A stretch of 64,000 nucleotides of DNA from an uncultured Bacteroidales bacterium (GTDB lineage Bacteria; Bacteroidota; Bacteroidia; Bacteroidales; Paludibacteraceae), in NCBI GenBank assembly GCA_946616535.1, contig CAMOJA010000001.1:124001-188000 (forward strand), in the 5' to 3' direction. Below the pieces are notes generated by a model. That model saw only the letters and a program-made list of their open reading frames with translations. It did no database searches and was not told the DNA's origin. Below, piece after piece: positions 50,916 to 59,077 of the stretch (its first letter is position 1; each line of letters opens with the position of its first letter). Made by a program: the position numbers and the translations under genes.

Positions 50916-51625
50916 CCGACTCCTTTCTTTATATCCTCTATCACCAGCCCCGCTAATGTCAACCCAAACACCGCCGTCACTTGCATCAGACTCCCTCGTG
51001 TCTCACAGCGCTGCGCCTGTTCGCTCGAATAGACGCAGCGTACTTTTTTGTATGGATGAACATCCAGCTTTTTCATGCGTGCCCGTACGGCTTTCGCTAA
51101 TGCATCGCCTTTGATGTCCATTAACTCACCCGTCGTTACTTTCGTCGGATCGAGCCGTAATGCGGCCCCCATACTGCTGAATATCTTCACGCGTGCGCGC
51201 GTCGCGTTTATAATAAGGTCTGTCTTGTCATTCACGCTGTCTATAGCGTCGATGATATAATCATACTCTTCTAAATGAAAATCAAAAGACTGATTACTGC
51301 TGGCTGCTGGCTGCTGGCTATATCGTTGCTGCAATGCAACGATGTTTGCATTGGGATTAATGGTCAAGAGCCGTTCTTTGAGCGCCTCCACTTTCGGCAT
51401 ACCTATCGTTGCACGTGTCGCCGGCAGCTGGCGGTTGACATTCGAGGCCTGCACAACATCCCCGTCAACTATCGTCAGATGAATAAGTCCCGTTCTGACC
51501 AGCGCTTCCGCGCACCAACTGCCTACGCCGCCCACACCGAAGATGATCACCTTCTTAGCGCGCAGGGCTTCCATGACTTTAGCACCCAATAAAGCTTCAC
51601 TTCTGCTGAAAAATTCGTCCATCAT
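50912..51625 (-). CDS. tcdA: tRNA threonylcarbamoyladenosine dehydratase
   Basis: A 237-residue ThiF/E1-like enzyme. The nucleotide loop GVGGVGS (30-36) and the DGDVVQASNVNRQ and DAIDSVNDKT segments match TcdA (CsdL), which closes the ring of t6A37 in tRNAs to the cyclic form using ATP. RCVYSSEQAQ and GSLMQVTAVFGLTLAG are typical of the C-terminus. A 7-base array gives an extra Ser/Gln/Ala loop at 103-112. ATG 51625 or the next codon is the start; the promoter precedes it. Confidence 0.9.
   Translation of the reverse strand: MMDEFFSRSEALLGAKVMEALRAKKVIIFGVGGVGSWCAEALVRTGLIHLTIVDGDVVQASNVNRQLPATRATIGMPKVEALKERLLTINPNANIVALQQRYSQQPAASSNQSFDFHLEEYDYIIDAIDSVNDKTDLIINATRARVKIFSSMGAALRLDPTKVTTGELMDIKGDALAKAVRARMKKLDVHPYKKVRCVYSSEQAQRCETRGSLMQVTAVFGLTLAGLVIEDIKKGVG
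51297..51317. repeat. 7-base array inside tcdA
   Basis: Three exact ctgctgg units, in frame, in a surface loop position. Confidence 0.85.
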
Positions 51626-51641
51626 TCATTCAATTTGAGCG

Positions 51642-51673
51642 CAAAAATACAAAAAAATGCGCATTTATGCAAA
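51642..51673 (-). promoter_or_regulatory. tcdA promoter
   Basis: Minus-strand TTTG (51673-51670), 20-base spacer, TATTTTTG (51649-51642). Confidence 0.8.
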
Positions 51674-51688
51674 AAAAGTGCAATTTTT

Positions 51689-51720
51689 TTTGGTCAATTC
51701 AAAAAAAAGCAGTACTTTTG
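51689..51720 (+). promoter_or_regulatory. promoter of the tRNA-Leu/rpsU transcript
   Basis: TTTG (51689-51692), 20-base spacer, TACTTTTG (51713-51720). Confidence 0.88.
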
Positions 51721-51873
51721 CACGCTTTTTCGCCCGTCGTGGTGAAAGAGTCGCGCTAAGTCCCTTAATTGGGGCCCCCGAAAATCTGTCGATTTTTGGG
51801 GAGAGCGAGAGCAAGGCGAGAATTCATATGAGCGACGTAGTCGCGAATCGTATTGAGCCTTCGCTCGCGCGAA
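51721..51873 (+). promoter_or_regulatory. structured leader upstream of tRNA-Leu
   Basis: About 150 bases without a gene. It begins with the hairpin CTTTTTC ... GAAAGAG shared with the rpsO leader, followed by gctaagtcc. A second, 11-base-pair hairpin (ccccgaaaatc 51776-51786 with gatttttgggg 51791-51801) has no T run and so is not a classic terminator. Confidence 0.6.
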
Positions 51874-51953
51874 GCCCAGGTGGCGGAATTGGTAGACGCG
51901 TTGGTCTCAAACACCAATGGGAAACCGTGCCGGTTCGATCCCGGCCCTGGGTA
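51874..51953 (+). tRNA. tRNA-Leu (anticodon CAA)
   Basis: Acceptor gcccagg (51874-51880) pairs with cctgggt (51946-51952). Anticodon stem ttggt/accaa encloses loop ctcaaac with anticodon CAA (Leu, codon UUG). The variable arm is long, as in leucine tRNAs, and the T arm gccgg-ttcgatc-ccggc is at 51929-51945. Discriminator A at 51953; CCA is not encoded. The rpsU ribosome site begins 6 bases downstream. Confidence 0.95.
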
Positions 51954-51958
51954 CAAGA

Positions 51959-51966
51959 AAGGAGGT
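51959..51966 (+). promoter_or_regulatory. strong Shine-Dalgarno of rpsU
   Basis: aaggaggtg lies 7-8 bases before ATG 51974, the only full-length anti-16S match placed correctly in the window. Bacteroidota genes usually lack such sites; in Flavobacterium johnsoniae, rpsU is a known exception. Confidence 0.9.
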
Positions 51967-51973
51967 GTATGCA

Positions 51974-52168
51974 ATGATTATCGTTCCTGTTAAAGAAGGT
52001 GAGAACATCGAGCGCGCGATTAAGAAATTCAAACGCAAATTCGATAAGACGGGTGTCGTTAAAGAGCTCCGTCGTCGCCAACAGTTCGACAAACCGAGCG
52101 AGCTGAAACGTGTGAAGATGGCGCATGCGAAGTATGTGCAGTCGTTGCACGCTCATGACGATATGTAA
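51974..52168 (+). CDS. rpsU: 30S ribosomal protein S21
   Basis: A 64-residue basic protein bS21 (VPVKEGENIERAIKKFKRKFDKTG start). Tyr54 (HAKYVQ) is kept; in Flavobacterium johnsoniae, bS21 with bS18 and bS6 covers the 3' end of 16S rRNA and Tyr54 contacts it. ATG 51974 is fixed by the Shine-Dalgarno. The gene is transcribed behind tRNA-Leu from a shared promoter, so tRNA 3' processing would release an rpsU mRNA with a leader of only about 20 bases. Autoregulation through the Shine-Dalgarno is inferred from the Flavobacterium case. A terminator follows. Confidence 0.95.
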   Translation: MIIVPVKEGENIERAIKKFKRKFDKTGVVKELRRRQQFDKPSELKRVKMAHAKYVQSLHAHDDM

Positions 52169-52190
52169 TGAATGACCTCCATCATTACAA

Positions 52191-52228
52191 ATAAAGGACC
52201 CACTTCGGTGAGCCCTTTATTTTTTTGC
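52191..52228 (+). terminator. rpsU terminator
   Basis: aaataaagg (52191-52199) pairs with cctttattt; inner stem cac-ttcg-gtg; T run to 52227. Confidence 0.85.
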
Positions 52229-52243
52229 TATTTGTCCGCAAAA

Positions 52244-52708
52244 TTATTTGTTAGCGTTGCTTAAAATAGAGATGACGTCTGATGACATGTTATCGATTTG
52301 GCTCGCTAACTTATAGAACGCAGCCTTGAACGGTTCTGCCGAATTGACATACAACTCTGCACGATAGGAATAACTCTTCTCGCCCAAATAGATCTTCACA
52401 CCTTTCCAGGAGTTGATTTCGTTCAAGATCGGAGTCAGATTCTCTTTCGTGATCTCGCCATACGGGTGCATACGCATCAGTACGATGAACATCGGATCAA
52501 CATCTGTAGAAGACATTACAACGAACCAGGTAAGCCCCTCGCGTTTGAACTTGATATCACCATCGCTGTCGATCTCAGCGCGGAAACCTTCGTCAATCAG
52601 CCAATTCTGGATGTCATCTCTCAGTTTTGTTTGCTGAGGGTTCAACGCCTGTGCATTCATTACGAAGCAGAAACAAGCTACAATAGCAGAGAATAGGAAC
52701 TTTTTCAT
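52244..52708 (-). CDS. secreted protein, YbjN-like fold possible
   Basis: A 154-residue protein with signal peptide (1-19, ending MNAQA). The mature part (LRDDIQNWLIDEGFRAEIDSDGDIKFKREG in part, WFVVMSSTDVDPMFIVLMRMHPYG, then two helices) has the helix-strand pattern of YbjN or type III chaperone-like folds, which bind other proteins. No close function is recognised. It lies after recG on the same strand with a 48-base gap. Confidence 0.65.
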   Translation of the reverse strand: MKKFLFSAIVACFCFVMNAQALNPQQTKLRDDIQNWLIDEGFRAEIDSDGDIKFKREGLTWFVVMSSTDVDPMFIVLMRMHPYGEITKENLTPILNEINSWKGVKIYLGEKSYSYRAELYVNSAEPFKAAFYKLASQIDNMSSDVISILSNANK

Positions 52709-52756
52709 CGTTCTTAGTGGCGGTTATATCCCATCGCCGCGTCGGTTTTTATTAAT

Positions 52757-54853
52757 TTAACTGATCTCGCTCCAATTGAAACTCTGTTTTACGCGCAGAA
52801 TATCCAATTGGTGTTTGTATATCTGATTCATTTGGTCTTCTAACAGCGGGTCTTTATCCAGTATCTCTTTGGCGGCCTGACGTGCCAACGTTACTATCTG
52901 ACCATCCGTCGCTAAATTCGCTATATGCAGTTCAAACGGCGTTCCGGACTGCAGCGTTCCTTGTAAATCACCCGGTCCCCGTAAAGCCAAGTCCGCCTCG
53001 GCGATGCGGAAACCATCATTCGTAGCTACCATGATATCCATGCGCTTACGGGTTTCTTTACTCAACTCTTGGTCGGTTAGCAGCAAACAATAACTCTGGT
53101 CTCCTCCGCGACCTACTCGACCGCGTAACTGGTGCAACTGACTCAACCCGAACCGCTCCGCATTCTGAATCATCATTACCGTCGCATTCGGCACATTTAC
53201 ACCCACTTCAATCACCGTTGTCGCCACTAATATCTGCGTCTCGCCGCTTACAAAACGCTGCATCTGCAGGTCTTTGTCTGCGGCCTTCATCTGCCCGTGA
53301 ACCATCGAGATCTTGTACCCCGGAAAAGCCTCGCATAGCTCATTAAAGCCGTTCTGCAGATCCATCAGGTCCATCTTCTCGTTCTCTTTAATCAACGGAT
53401 AGACCACATATACCTGCCTGCCTTCCTGTATCTGCTTGCGGATGAAGGAATAGACCTGTGCGCGGCGTTGTAGCGAATAGTGAACGGTCTGAATCGGCTT
53501 ACGTCCCGGCGGTAACTCATCGATGATACTCACCTGCAAATCGCCATAAACCGTCATGGCTAACGTACGCGGTATAGGCGTCGCTGTCATCACCAGAATA
53601 TGCGGCGGTGTTTGATTCTTGCTCCAAAGTTTTGCCCGTTGTGCTACGCCGAAGCGGTGTTGCTCATCGATGACTACAAACCCCAAGTTCTGCCATTGCA
53701 CATTATCCTCCAATAGCGCGTGCGTACCTATCAGGATATGAATCGTTCCGTTCATCAAACCGTTATGAATCGGCACACGGTTCTTCGCGCTCGTCGAACC
53801 TGTCAATAATGCTACATGTACCTTATCGCCCAACGGAGCCAGGAATTTCTTCAGCGTCTCATAATGCTGGTTCGCCAAGATCTCCGTCGGCGCCATGATA
53901 CAGGCTTGATACCCGTTGTCTACCGCTAACAGACAGCATAACAGCGCCACTAAGGTCTTACCCGAACCCACATCGCCTTGCAGCAAGCGATTCATCTGGT
54001 GGCCGCTCTTCAGGTCGTCGTGAATCTCATGAATCACCCGTTTCTGCGCGCCCGTCAGGTCGAAGGGCAGAGATTTATACAACGCGTGAAAACGACTGCC
54101 AACCAGCGGGAAAGTATAACCCGGATTCTGCTCCCTACGTTTCATCACACGCAGGATCTGCAGCTGGATGTAGAACAGCTCTTCGAATTTCAGCCGCGCA
54201 CGGGCATTCTGCATCGAGAGCGAGTCCTTCGGGAAATGCACATTGATCAGCGCATCCGTCAGACTCATCAACCGATAGCGTTGTAATATATCCGCGCCTA
54301 TTGTATCAGGAATACCTTGCTTCAGATCCGGCAACAGCTCCGCGATGATCGAGCGGATGGCTTTGGAGTTGAGACCATGCCGTTTCATGGTCTCCGTCGT
54401 GTTGTAGTACGGCTCCAAACCCTGCGTCATCTCCGGAGTCACTTTGTTCATGGGCGTTAGTTCCGGATGAACGAAGTTATAGATATGATTAAAGCGGGAC
54501 GGCTTTCCAAAGAGTAAATAGGGCACATTCCGCTGCAACTTGACGTACTTGACCCCCTGGAACCAGACTAACTCGCATTGATGCGTGCCGTCGAAGAACG
54601 TGGCACTAAGTCGCTGCGCCTTACCGATACCTATCGTATGCCATTCCGTCACTTCGCCGACAATTTGAACATATGTATCTTCGTCGTCTAACTCGGCTAT
54701 CTTATAGAACCGACTTCGGTCGATATACTTGTACGGCGGACACTTCACCAGCAACTCGAGTGCGGTGTTCACACTCAGCTCTTTACGAAGAATGTCGGCA
54801 CGCTTAGCGCCGACATTCTTACAATAGGTTATATCTCTATAAGCTAAATCCAT
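52757..54853 (-). CDS. recG: ATP-dependent DNA helicase RecG
   Basis: A 698-residue helicase that reverses stalled replication forks and processes branched DNA. The N-terminal wedge/OB region is followed by Walker A GDVGSGKT, the DEQH box (VIDEQHRFGV), MTATPIPRTLAM, and motif VI QLRGRVGRGGDQSYC. The length is usual. It follows tonB by 57 bases. Confidence 0.96.
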   Translation of the reverse strand: MDLAYRDITYCKNVGAKRADILRKELSVNTALELLVKCPPYKYIDRSRFYKIAELDDEDTYVQIVGEVTEWHTIGIGKAQRLSATFFDGTHQCELVWFQGVKYVKLQRNVPYLLFGKPSRFNHIYNFVHPELTPMNKVTPEMTQGLEPYYNTTETMKRHGLNSKAIRSIIAELLPDLKQGIPDTIGADILQRYRLMSLTDALINVHFPKDSLSMQNARARLKFEELFYIQLQILRVMKRREQNPGYTFPLVGSRFHALYKSLPFDLTGAQKRVIHEIHDDLKSGHQMNRLLQGDVGSGKTLVALLCCLLAVDNGYQACIMAPTEILANQHYETLKKFLAPLGDKVHVALLTGSTSAKNRVPIHNGLMNGTIHILIGTHALLEDNVQWQNLGFVVIDEQHRFGVAQRAKLWSKNQTPPHILVMTATPIPRTLAMTVYGDLQVSIIDELPPGRKPIQTVHYSLQRRAQVYSFIRKQIQEGRQVYVVYPLIKENEKMDLMDLQNGFNELCEAFPGYKISMVHGQMKAADKDLQMQRFVSGETQILVATTVIEVGVNVPNATVMMIQNAERFGLSQLHQLRGRVGRGGDQSYCLLLTDQELSKETRKRMDIMVATNDGFRIAEADLALRGPGDLQGTLQSGTPFELHIANLATDGQIVTLARQAAKEILDKDPLLEDQMNQIYKHQLDILRVKQSFNWSEIS

Positions 54854-54910
54854 GTATCCGCATGGCTTAAACTGTCGCCAAATGGCTTAACGGGTGTCGA
54901 TCCGATCGAC

Positions 54911-55588
54911 TTATTGCAACTTGAAGTTAACCGGCACAGTGTATTTTACACGAACGGCTTTACCACGCTGCTTACCCGGTTTCCATTTCGGCATCGACTT
55001 AATGACGCGAACGGCCTCTTTATCCAGCGAAGGATCACCTCCCGAACGAACAACCTCTACATCCACGATCGAACCGTCTTTGTTAACCACGAACTGGCAG
55101 ATTACACGACCTTGGATACCGTTCTCTTGTGCGATAACCGGATACTTCACGTTCTCGCTCAGGTATTTGAACAGCGCTTGCTGACCACCCGGGAACTCAG
55201 GCATCGACTCTACGACTACGAAGACAACCTCTTCTTCCTCTTCCTCAACCGGAGCCTCAACCGGAGCAGCGATAACCACTTCTTGCTCGGTCTCCTCAGT
55301 GTTCACCTCAATAGACTCAGTCTCGACGTTATCTTCTACCACGTTCAGCACTTCCACTTCCTGAACTGCAGGAGGGGGAGGTGGGGGAGTAGTCTCTTGA
55401 CTCGTCTGTTGAATCTCTACTTCTTCCTCAAAGAGGAACTCTGTGTCGGTCACTTCATACTTAGTCACCTCTTTCTCAGTCCACTCAAGCGCCACATAAA
55501 CGAGGCTGAGCACAAAGACCAAACCCATCAGTACATAGACGAGTTTGTCCTTCTCCAAACTGGCTTTTTCAGATTTCTTAACTTGCAT
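54911..55588 (-). CDS. tonB: TonB energy-transducing protein
   Basis: A 225-residue protein with one N-terminal membrane helix (about 17-36), a Pro run (PPPPPP) and a long Glu/Val-rich periplasmic spacer, then a TonB C-terminal domain (about 125-225; FPGGQQALFKYLSENVKYP, GRVICQFVVNKDGSIVDVEVV, WKPGKQRGKAVRVKYTVPVNF). It links inner-membrane energy to outer-membrane receptors such as that at 29912. Its promoter lies across the 3' end of the preceding glycosyltransferase gene. Confidence 0.92.
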   Translation of the reverse strand: MQVKKSEKASLEKDKLVYVLMGLVFVLSLVYVALEWTEKEVTKYEVTDTEFLFEEEVEIQQTSQETTPPPPPPAVQEVEVLNVVEDNVETESIEVNTEETEQEVVIAAPVEAPVEEEEEEVVFVVVESMPEFPGGQQALFKYLSENVKYPVIAQENGIQGRVICQFVVNKDGSIVDVEVVRSGGDPSLDKEAVRVIKSMPKWKPGKQRGKAVRVKYTVPVNFKLQ

Positions 55589-55627
55589 ATGCTGTGTTTT
55601 TTAGGTCGTAATTAGTAAAACTGGCTG

Positions 55628-55659
55628 CAAAGGTACAACATTTTTTTTATTTATGCAAA
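55628..55659 (-). promoter_or_regulatory. tonB promoter
   Basis: Minus-strand TTTG (55659-55656), 20-base spacer, TACCTTTG (55635-55628). The -33 box lies within the last codons of the GT2 gene. Confidence 0.85.
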
Positions 55660-56424
55660 TAAAATGTAAAAAATTTGCCATAAATACCATAAAATCGCAC
55701 GATACCAACGAAAATGGAAGTGCCCGTTGTATTTTTTATCGAGCCAATGCCATATCCTGATTCGTTCTTTTTTGTAACGTATTTGTGCTCCGACGGACGA
55801 TGGACGTGATACGGAAATATGCTCTCGCCAGACCGCCGTCGCTATAGGCAGATAACCGAATTGCGTATGCTGCGAGAAGATGCCGTAAAGTGGATAGTCC
55901 AATACCGGAAATCCTTGTTGCTCGATCTCCGCCAGGTCCGCTTCGTGTAGCAAAGACGCACGGAAAAGCACGGTACTGTTGGTCTGTCTTGCACCCGAAC
56001 GGTCGTAGCACTGACTCATGTCTCCGGTAGGTATCGTCTCATCTCCTTGACCTTCGGCTGCTGTATGCACGAACCCTACTTCCGGGTGCTCGCGCAGATA
56101 ATCCACTTGCCGCTGCAACTTCTTCTCGTCCGTCCAGTAGTCATCTCCATCCAGCATCGCGATATAATCACATCCTTCTTTTAGAATCCGCCGATAGAGA
56201 TCAATCGTATTGCTTACCAACCCCAAGTTCTTCTCCCGCCGCACATAGACGATGCGCTCGTCTTGAGCAACGTACTGCTCGCATACAGCCCGCGTCCCGT
56301 CCGTCGAAGCGTCGTCGCCGATATAAACCCGTATGGGTTCATCGCATACCTGGCGCAACGCACTCTCTATCGCTTGTGCAATATAGGCCTCGTGATTATA
56401 TGTCGCGATGCAAACAGCTATCAT
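55651..56424 (-). CDS. family 2 glycosyltransferase
   Basis: A 257-residue GT-A fold enzyme. The start IAVCIATYNHEAYIAQAIESAL, the DDASTDGT loop, and AMLDGDDYW (the DxD-like metal site) are characteristic. It would add one sugar from a nucleotide donor to a surface glycan; donor and acceptor are unknown. It overlaps the GT4 gene by 29 bases. Confidence 0.9.
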   Translation of the reverse strand: MIAVCIATYNHEAYIAQAIESALRQVCDEPIRVYIGDDASTDGTRAVCEQYVAQDERIVYVRREKNLGLVSNTIDLYRRILKEGCDYIAMLDGDDYWTDEKKLQRQVDYLREHPEVGFVHTAAEGQGDETIPTGDMSQCYDRSGARQTNSTVLFRASLLHEADLAEIEQQGFPVLDYPLYGIFSQHTQFGYLPIATAVWREHISVSRPSSVGAQIRYKKERIRIWHWLDKKYNGHFHFRWYRAILWYLWQIFYILFA

Positions 56425-57463
56425 AACTCTTTTTCAATTTTTTTCCGATGAAATCGGCAGAAAAACGCTCTTCAGACTTTTTACTTTCGACTTTTAACTT
56501 TTGACTTTTAACTCTCACCTCTTGACCCCACAATATCGTCTCCATGAACTCTGCCATCCTTCCGGGTTTGTTCTGTGCGATCTCTTGCGGTACGATCAGA
56601 TTCGCTACATTTTCTGCGATGCCAACCGGTGTACTCAGGATCGGTAAGCCTGCTGCAGCAGCTTCGGCCAATACCACTCCATAGGTCTCGTATCGACTGC
56701 TCAGCACCAACGCATCGGCCTCATGCATCCGTTCGGCCACTTCGCTCGGCGTCAACTCACCTGTCCATTCCAGCAATCCTTCTGGTATGTCTAACGTGTC
56801 TGCAAACGCACGAACGTCCGTATAATCCACACCCGTTCCGACCAGCACCAGTTTCCAGTCTTGCCGTTTCTCGCTCAGCATCTTCGCGGCCCGCAACAAT
56901 CCCTTCACATTCTTCGCCCGTTCGTCAAAACAACTCACATGTAGCAGTGTCTTTTTACTTTCTACTTTTGTCTTTTTACTTTCTACTTTTTCGAAGAAAA
57001 ACCCATCCACCACATTATCAATCAGTCCCCATTGCTGCGCCCGGATGCCACAGTCCTGCATGGCCTGTTGCAACCGCTGACTCACGCAAAGCACCTGTTC
57101 CGCTTGCGCGGCGATGCGGCGATAGAGTCGTTTCTTGATTGCCGACAGCCGCTTAAACATCCCGTTCTCCGGCAGATAACCACTCCAGTGCTCTACGATC
57201 ACATACGGAATCCCATAGCGTTTCTTCAACCATAGAGCCAACAGGCCCTGCTTCTGAATCACATTCAGCTGCACCACATCCGGTATCCATCCTTCGCGCC
57301 GCAAGGCCTTCCATTGCCGTCCCGTCTCGCGCCATGACTCAGCGAAGATCACGCGTACCTCTACCCCTTGTGCACGAACGGCCTCCACGTGCTTGCGCAC
57401 GAAGAGACCGGACATCTCATCCTTCTTTGAAGGATACCACGGTGTGAGAAAGAGGACTTTCAA
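56396..57463 (-). CDS. family 4 glycosyltransferase
   Basis: A 355-residue GT-B fold enzyme (MKVLFLTPWYPSKKDEMSGLFV start; ALVLSSRYETYGVVLAEAAAAGLPIL holds the E-x7-E donor site, shown in part). Two 7-base arrays are inserted in frame: about 158-172 (repeated KVESKK) between the two Rossmann halves, and about 315-332 near the C-terminus. With the neighbouring GT2 and FemAB-like genes it may belong to surface glycan or cell-wall assembly. Confidence 0.9.
   Translation of the reverse strand: MKVLFLTPWYPSKKDEMSGLFVRKHVEAVRAQGVEVRVIFAESWRETGRQWKALRREGWIPDVVQLNVIQKQGLLALWLKKRYGIPYVIVEHWSGYLPENGMFKRLSAIKKRLYRRIAAQAEQVLCVSQRLQQAMQDCGIRAQQWGLIDNVVDGFFFEKVESKKTKVESKKTLLHVSCFDERAKNVKGLLRAAKMLSEKRQDWKLVLVGTGVDYTDVRAFADTLDIPEGLLEWTGELTPSEVAERMHEADALVLSSRYETYGVVLAEAAAAGLPILSTPVGIAENVANLIVPQEIAQNKPGRMAEFMETILWGQEVRVKSQKLKVESKKSEERFSADFIGKKLKKSYDSCLHRDI
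56474..56529. repeat. 7-base array inside the GT4 gene (C-terminal)
   Basis: Eight heptamers: agacttt, ttacttt, cgacttt, taacttt, tgacttt, taactct, cacctct, tgacccc, the longest pure heptamer array in the window. Confidence 0.95.
56950..56991. repeat. 7-base array inside the GT4 gene (inter-domain)
   Basis: tcttttt, actttct, acttttg, tcttttt, actttct, acttttt: a 21-base block repeated twice. Confidence 0.95.
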
Positions 57464-57487
57464 TTTACAATTTATAATTTACAATTC
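57460..57487. repeat. 7-base array at the GT4 start
   Basis: tcaattt, acaattt, ataattt, acaattc across the GT4 start codon and its leader. Confidence 0.85.
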
Positions 57488-57570
57488 ACAAGGCATCCTG
57501 GCAAGTTTTGTATAAAACTTAAAGAACCGTACGAATCTTAGAATTTTGTACTAAACATAAATAGCCCGTT

Positions 57571-57598
57571 GTACATTGTTCATTGTACATTGTTAATT
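57571..57598. repeat. 7-base array at the end of the FemAB-like gene
   Basis: gtacatt, gttcatt, gtacatt, gttaatt, across the gene's stop codon. The remaining gap 57488-57570 holds nothing recognisable. Confidence 0.9.
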
Positions 57599-58556
57599 AT
57601 CTATATTTCCACTCGCGTAACTTCTGAATCCAGATCGCGAGGCGGAAGAGCGGTTTATAGTATTTCTCTACGGCGAAATAGGTAACAGGTGTGGAACCGA
57701 ACTGCTTGTAGTGGTTTGCTATGCCGCGTTCCATCGAGCCTTCGAAATCAAAATGCACATGTTTCTCGCGTGCCAGTTTCATCGCCTCGAGAACTAACAG
57801 CGAAGAAGCTCCCGAGTCCTTGAACGCCGCATCGTACGTCGGAATCAGATAGTACATATACCGACTGTCCCATACCAGGAACGCCGCGGCATACGGTTGT
57901 CCATCCGCATTATGAATAGAGATGATCTCGCATTGCTTGAGTCGTCTCGCTTTGCGCTCTAATACTATAAGGAACTCGCGCGTGTAACTGCATTGACGTT
58001 TGCGACTCTCCAAACAGCGTTCATGGAAACGATAGAACTCCTCGATATCCATCTTCCGCTCTGCGTGCAGACTCAGCGCTTTCTGTAACTGACGACGTTT
58101 ATTCTTGCTAAACGAAGCAATGAGGGCATCCAGGTCGCTCAGGTCCTCTACGCGATAAGTGATACGTTCTTTGGCCTTGAAACCCAGGGCCTTCAGCGCA
58201 TCTACGCATAGGCTACCCGGGATATACTGCTGGTAGTAATACGCCAGGTGCATGCCATCCAACTGCTCTTTAATCTGGCGGCATACCTCCGCTACTTTCC
58301 ATCGGTCTCCTGTCACTTCCGGAGTTACCCATATACCGCCTGACTGCGAGAGAACAGGCATCACGATATACTTGTACCATAACCGCTTTCGCAGCAGATA
58401 GGGCATCATACCGAGGATGTTCTTGTTCTCATCTTCGGCGAGCAGCACGTTCCATTCTTTGCCTGCACATACGGCATCAAGCCACCAAGGCTGCATCGAG
58501 ATCGGCAGAAACTCCTGTGTGGCTGCCCATTCTATGTAACGTTCTTTGTTGGTCAT
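57597..58556 (-). CDS. FemAB/GNAT-like acyltransferase
   Basis: A 319-residue protein with the double-GNAT look of FemAB or BioF2-like acyltransferases: a divergent first half, then FSKNKRRQLQKALS and a second half with ASSLLVLEAMKLAREKHVHFDFEGSMERGIANHYKQFG (part shown) typical of the family. Such enzymes add amino acids or acyl groups to cell-wall or lipid carriers; the substrate is unknown. It overlaps ssb by 4 bases (ATGA) and precedes GT4 and GT2. Confidence 0.75.
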   Translation of the reverse strand: MTNKERYIEWAATQEFLPISMQPWWLDAVCAGKEWNVLLAEDENKNILGMMPYLLRKRLWYKYIVMPVLSQSGGIWVTPEVTGDRWKVAEVCRQIKEQLDGMHLAYYYQQYIPGSLCVDALKALGFKAKERITYRVEDLSDLDALIASFSKNKRRQLQKALSLHAERKMDIEEFYRFHERCLESRKRQCSYTREFLIVLERKARRLKQCEIISIHNADGQPYAAAFLVWDSRYMYYLIPTYDAAFKDSGASSLLVLEAMKLAREKHVHFDFEGSMERGIANHYKQFGSTPVTYFAVEKYYKPLFRLAIWIQKLREWKYR

Positions 58557-59020
58557 CTGAATAATCCGTTGAAAAATCCGCTGCCTGCTTCGGGTGTCTG
58601 TTCTTGGGGTTCCTGAATAGGTTCTTCCGCGCGCACCTCGTCATTGAGGGGGGCGGTGTTCAGTCCGTCGTTGCGCTTGTATTGCTCCGGACGATAGAGA
58701 ATCTGGATGTTTTCTGCGATCACTTCCGTCTTGCGTCGAATCTGACCGTCTTTCTCCCATGCGCGGGTTTTTAGTTTGCCCTCTACATACACTTTCATAC
58801 TCTTGCGAAGATTCTGCTGCGCCCATTCCGCTAAGTTACGCCATAGAACTACGGAATGCCATTCCGTCACATCCGGCACTTGCGTTCCGTTCTGCATCGT
58901 GTAACCACGCTCCGTGGTCGCTAAATTAAAGGTGGCAATTGCTACGCCTCTGTCCAAGTAACGTACTTCAGGGTCTGCGCCTACGTTACCAATCAAAATC
59001 ACTTTGTTTACGCTTGACAT
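58553..59020 (-). CDS. ssb: single-stranded DNA-binding protein
   Basis: A 155-residue protein with an N-terminal OB fold (NKVILIGNVGADPEVRY, TTERGYTMQNG, TEWHSVVLWRNLAEWAQ, VEGKLKTRAWEKDG). The Glu/Gln-rich tail ends in GSGFFNGLFR, so the usual acidic tip ending in DIPF or DLPF, which recruits repair proteins, is absent. It may be a second SSB copy or use another tip. A clear promoter precedes it. Confidence 0.92.
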   Translation of the reverse strand: MSSVNKVILIGNVGADPEVRYLDRGVAIATFNLATTERGYTMQNGTQVPDVTEWHSVVLWRNLAEWAQQNLRKSMKVYVEGKLKTRAWEKDGQIRRKTEVIAENIQILYRPEQYKRNDGLNTAPLNDEVRAEEPIQEPQEQTPEAGSGFFNGLFR

Positions 59021-59077
59021 AAGATTAAATGAATTGTTTGTTGTTAGTAATGCGTTCGTTCAAAAATTTTTGCGCTG

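Noticed and set aside
51776..51801. The 11-base-pair hairpin before tRNA-Leu as a terminator
   Set aside because: No T run follows, and a terminator there would cut off the tRNA from its only visible promoter.
51657..52156. Open frames on both strands over the tRNA-Leu region
   Set aside because: They run through the tRNA and the structured leader, and rpsU has a well-placed start and Shine-Dalgarno.
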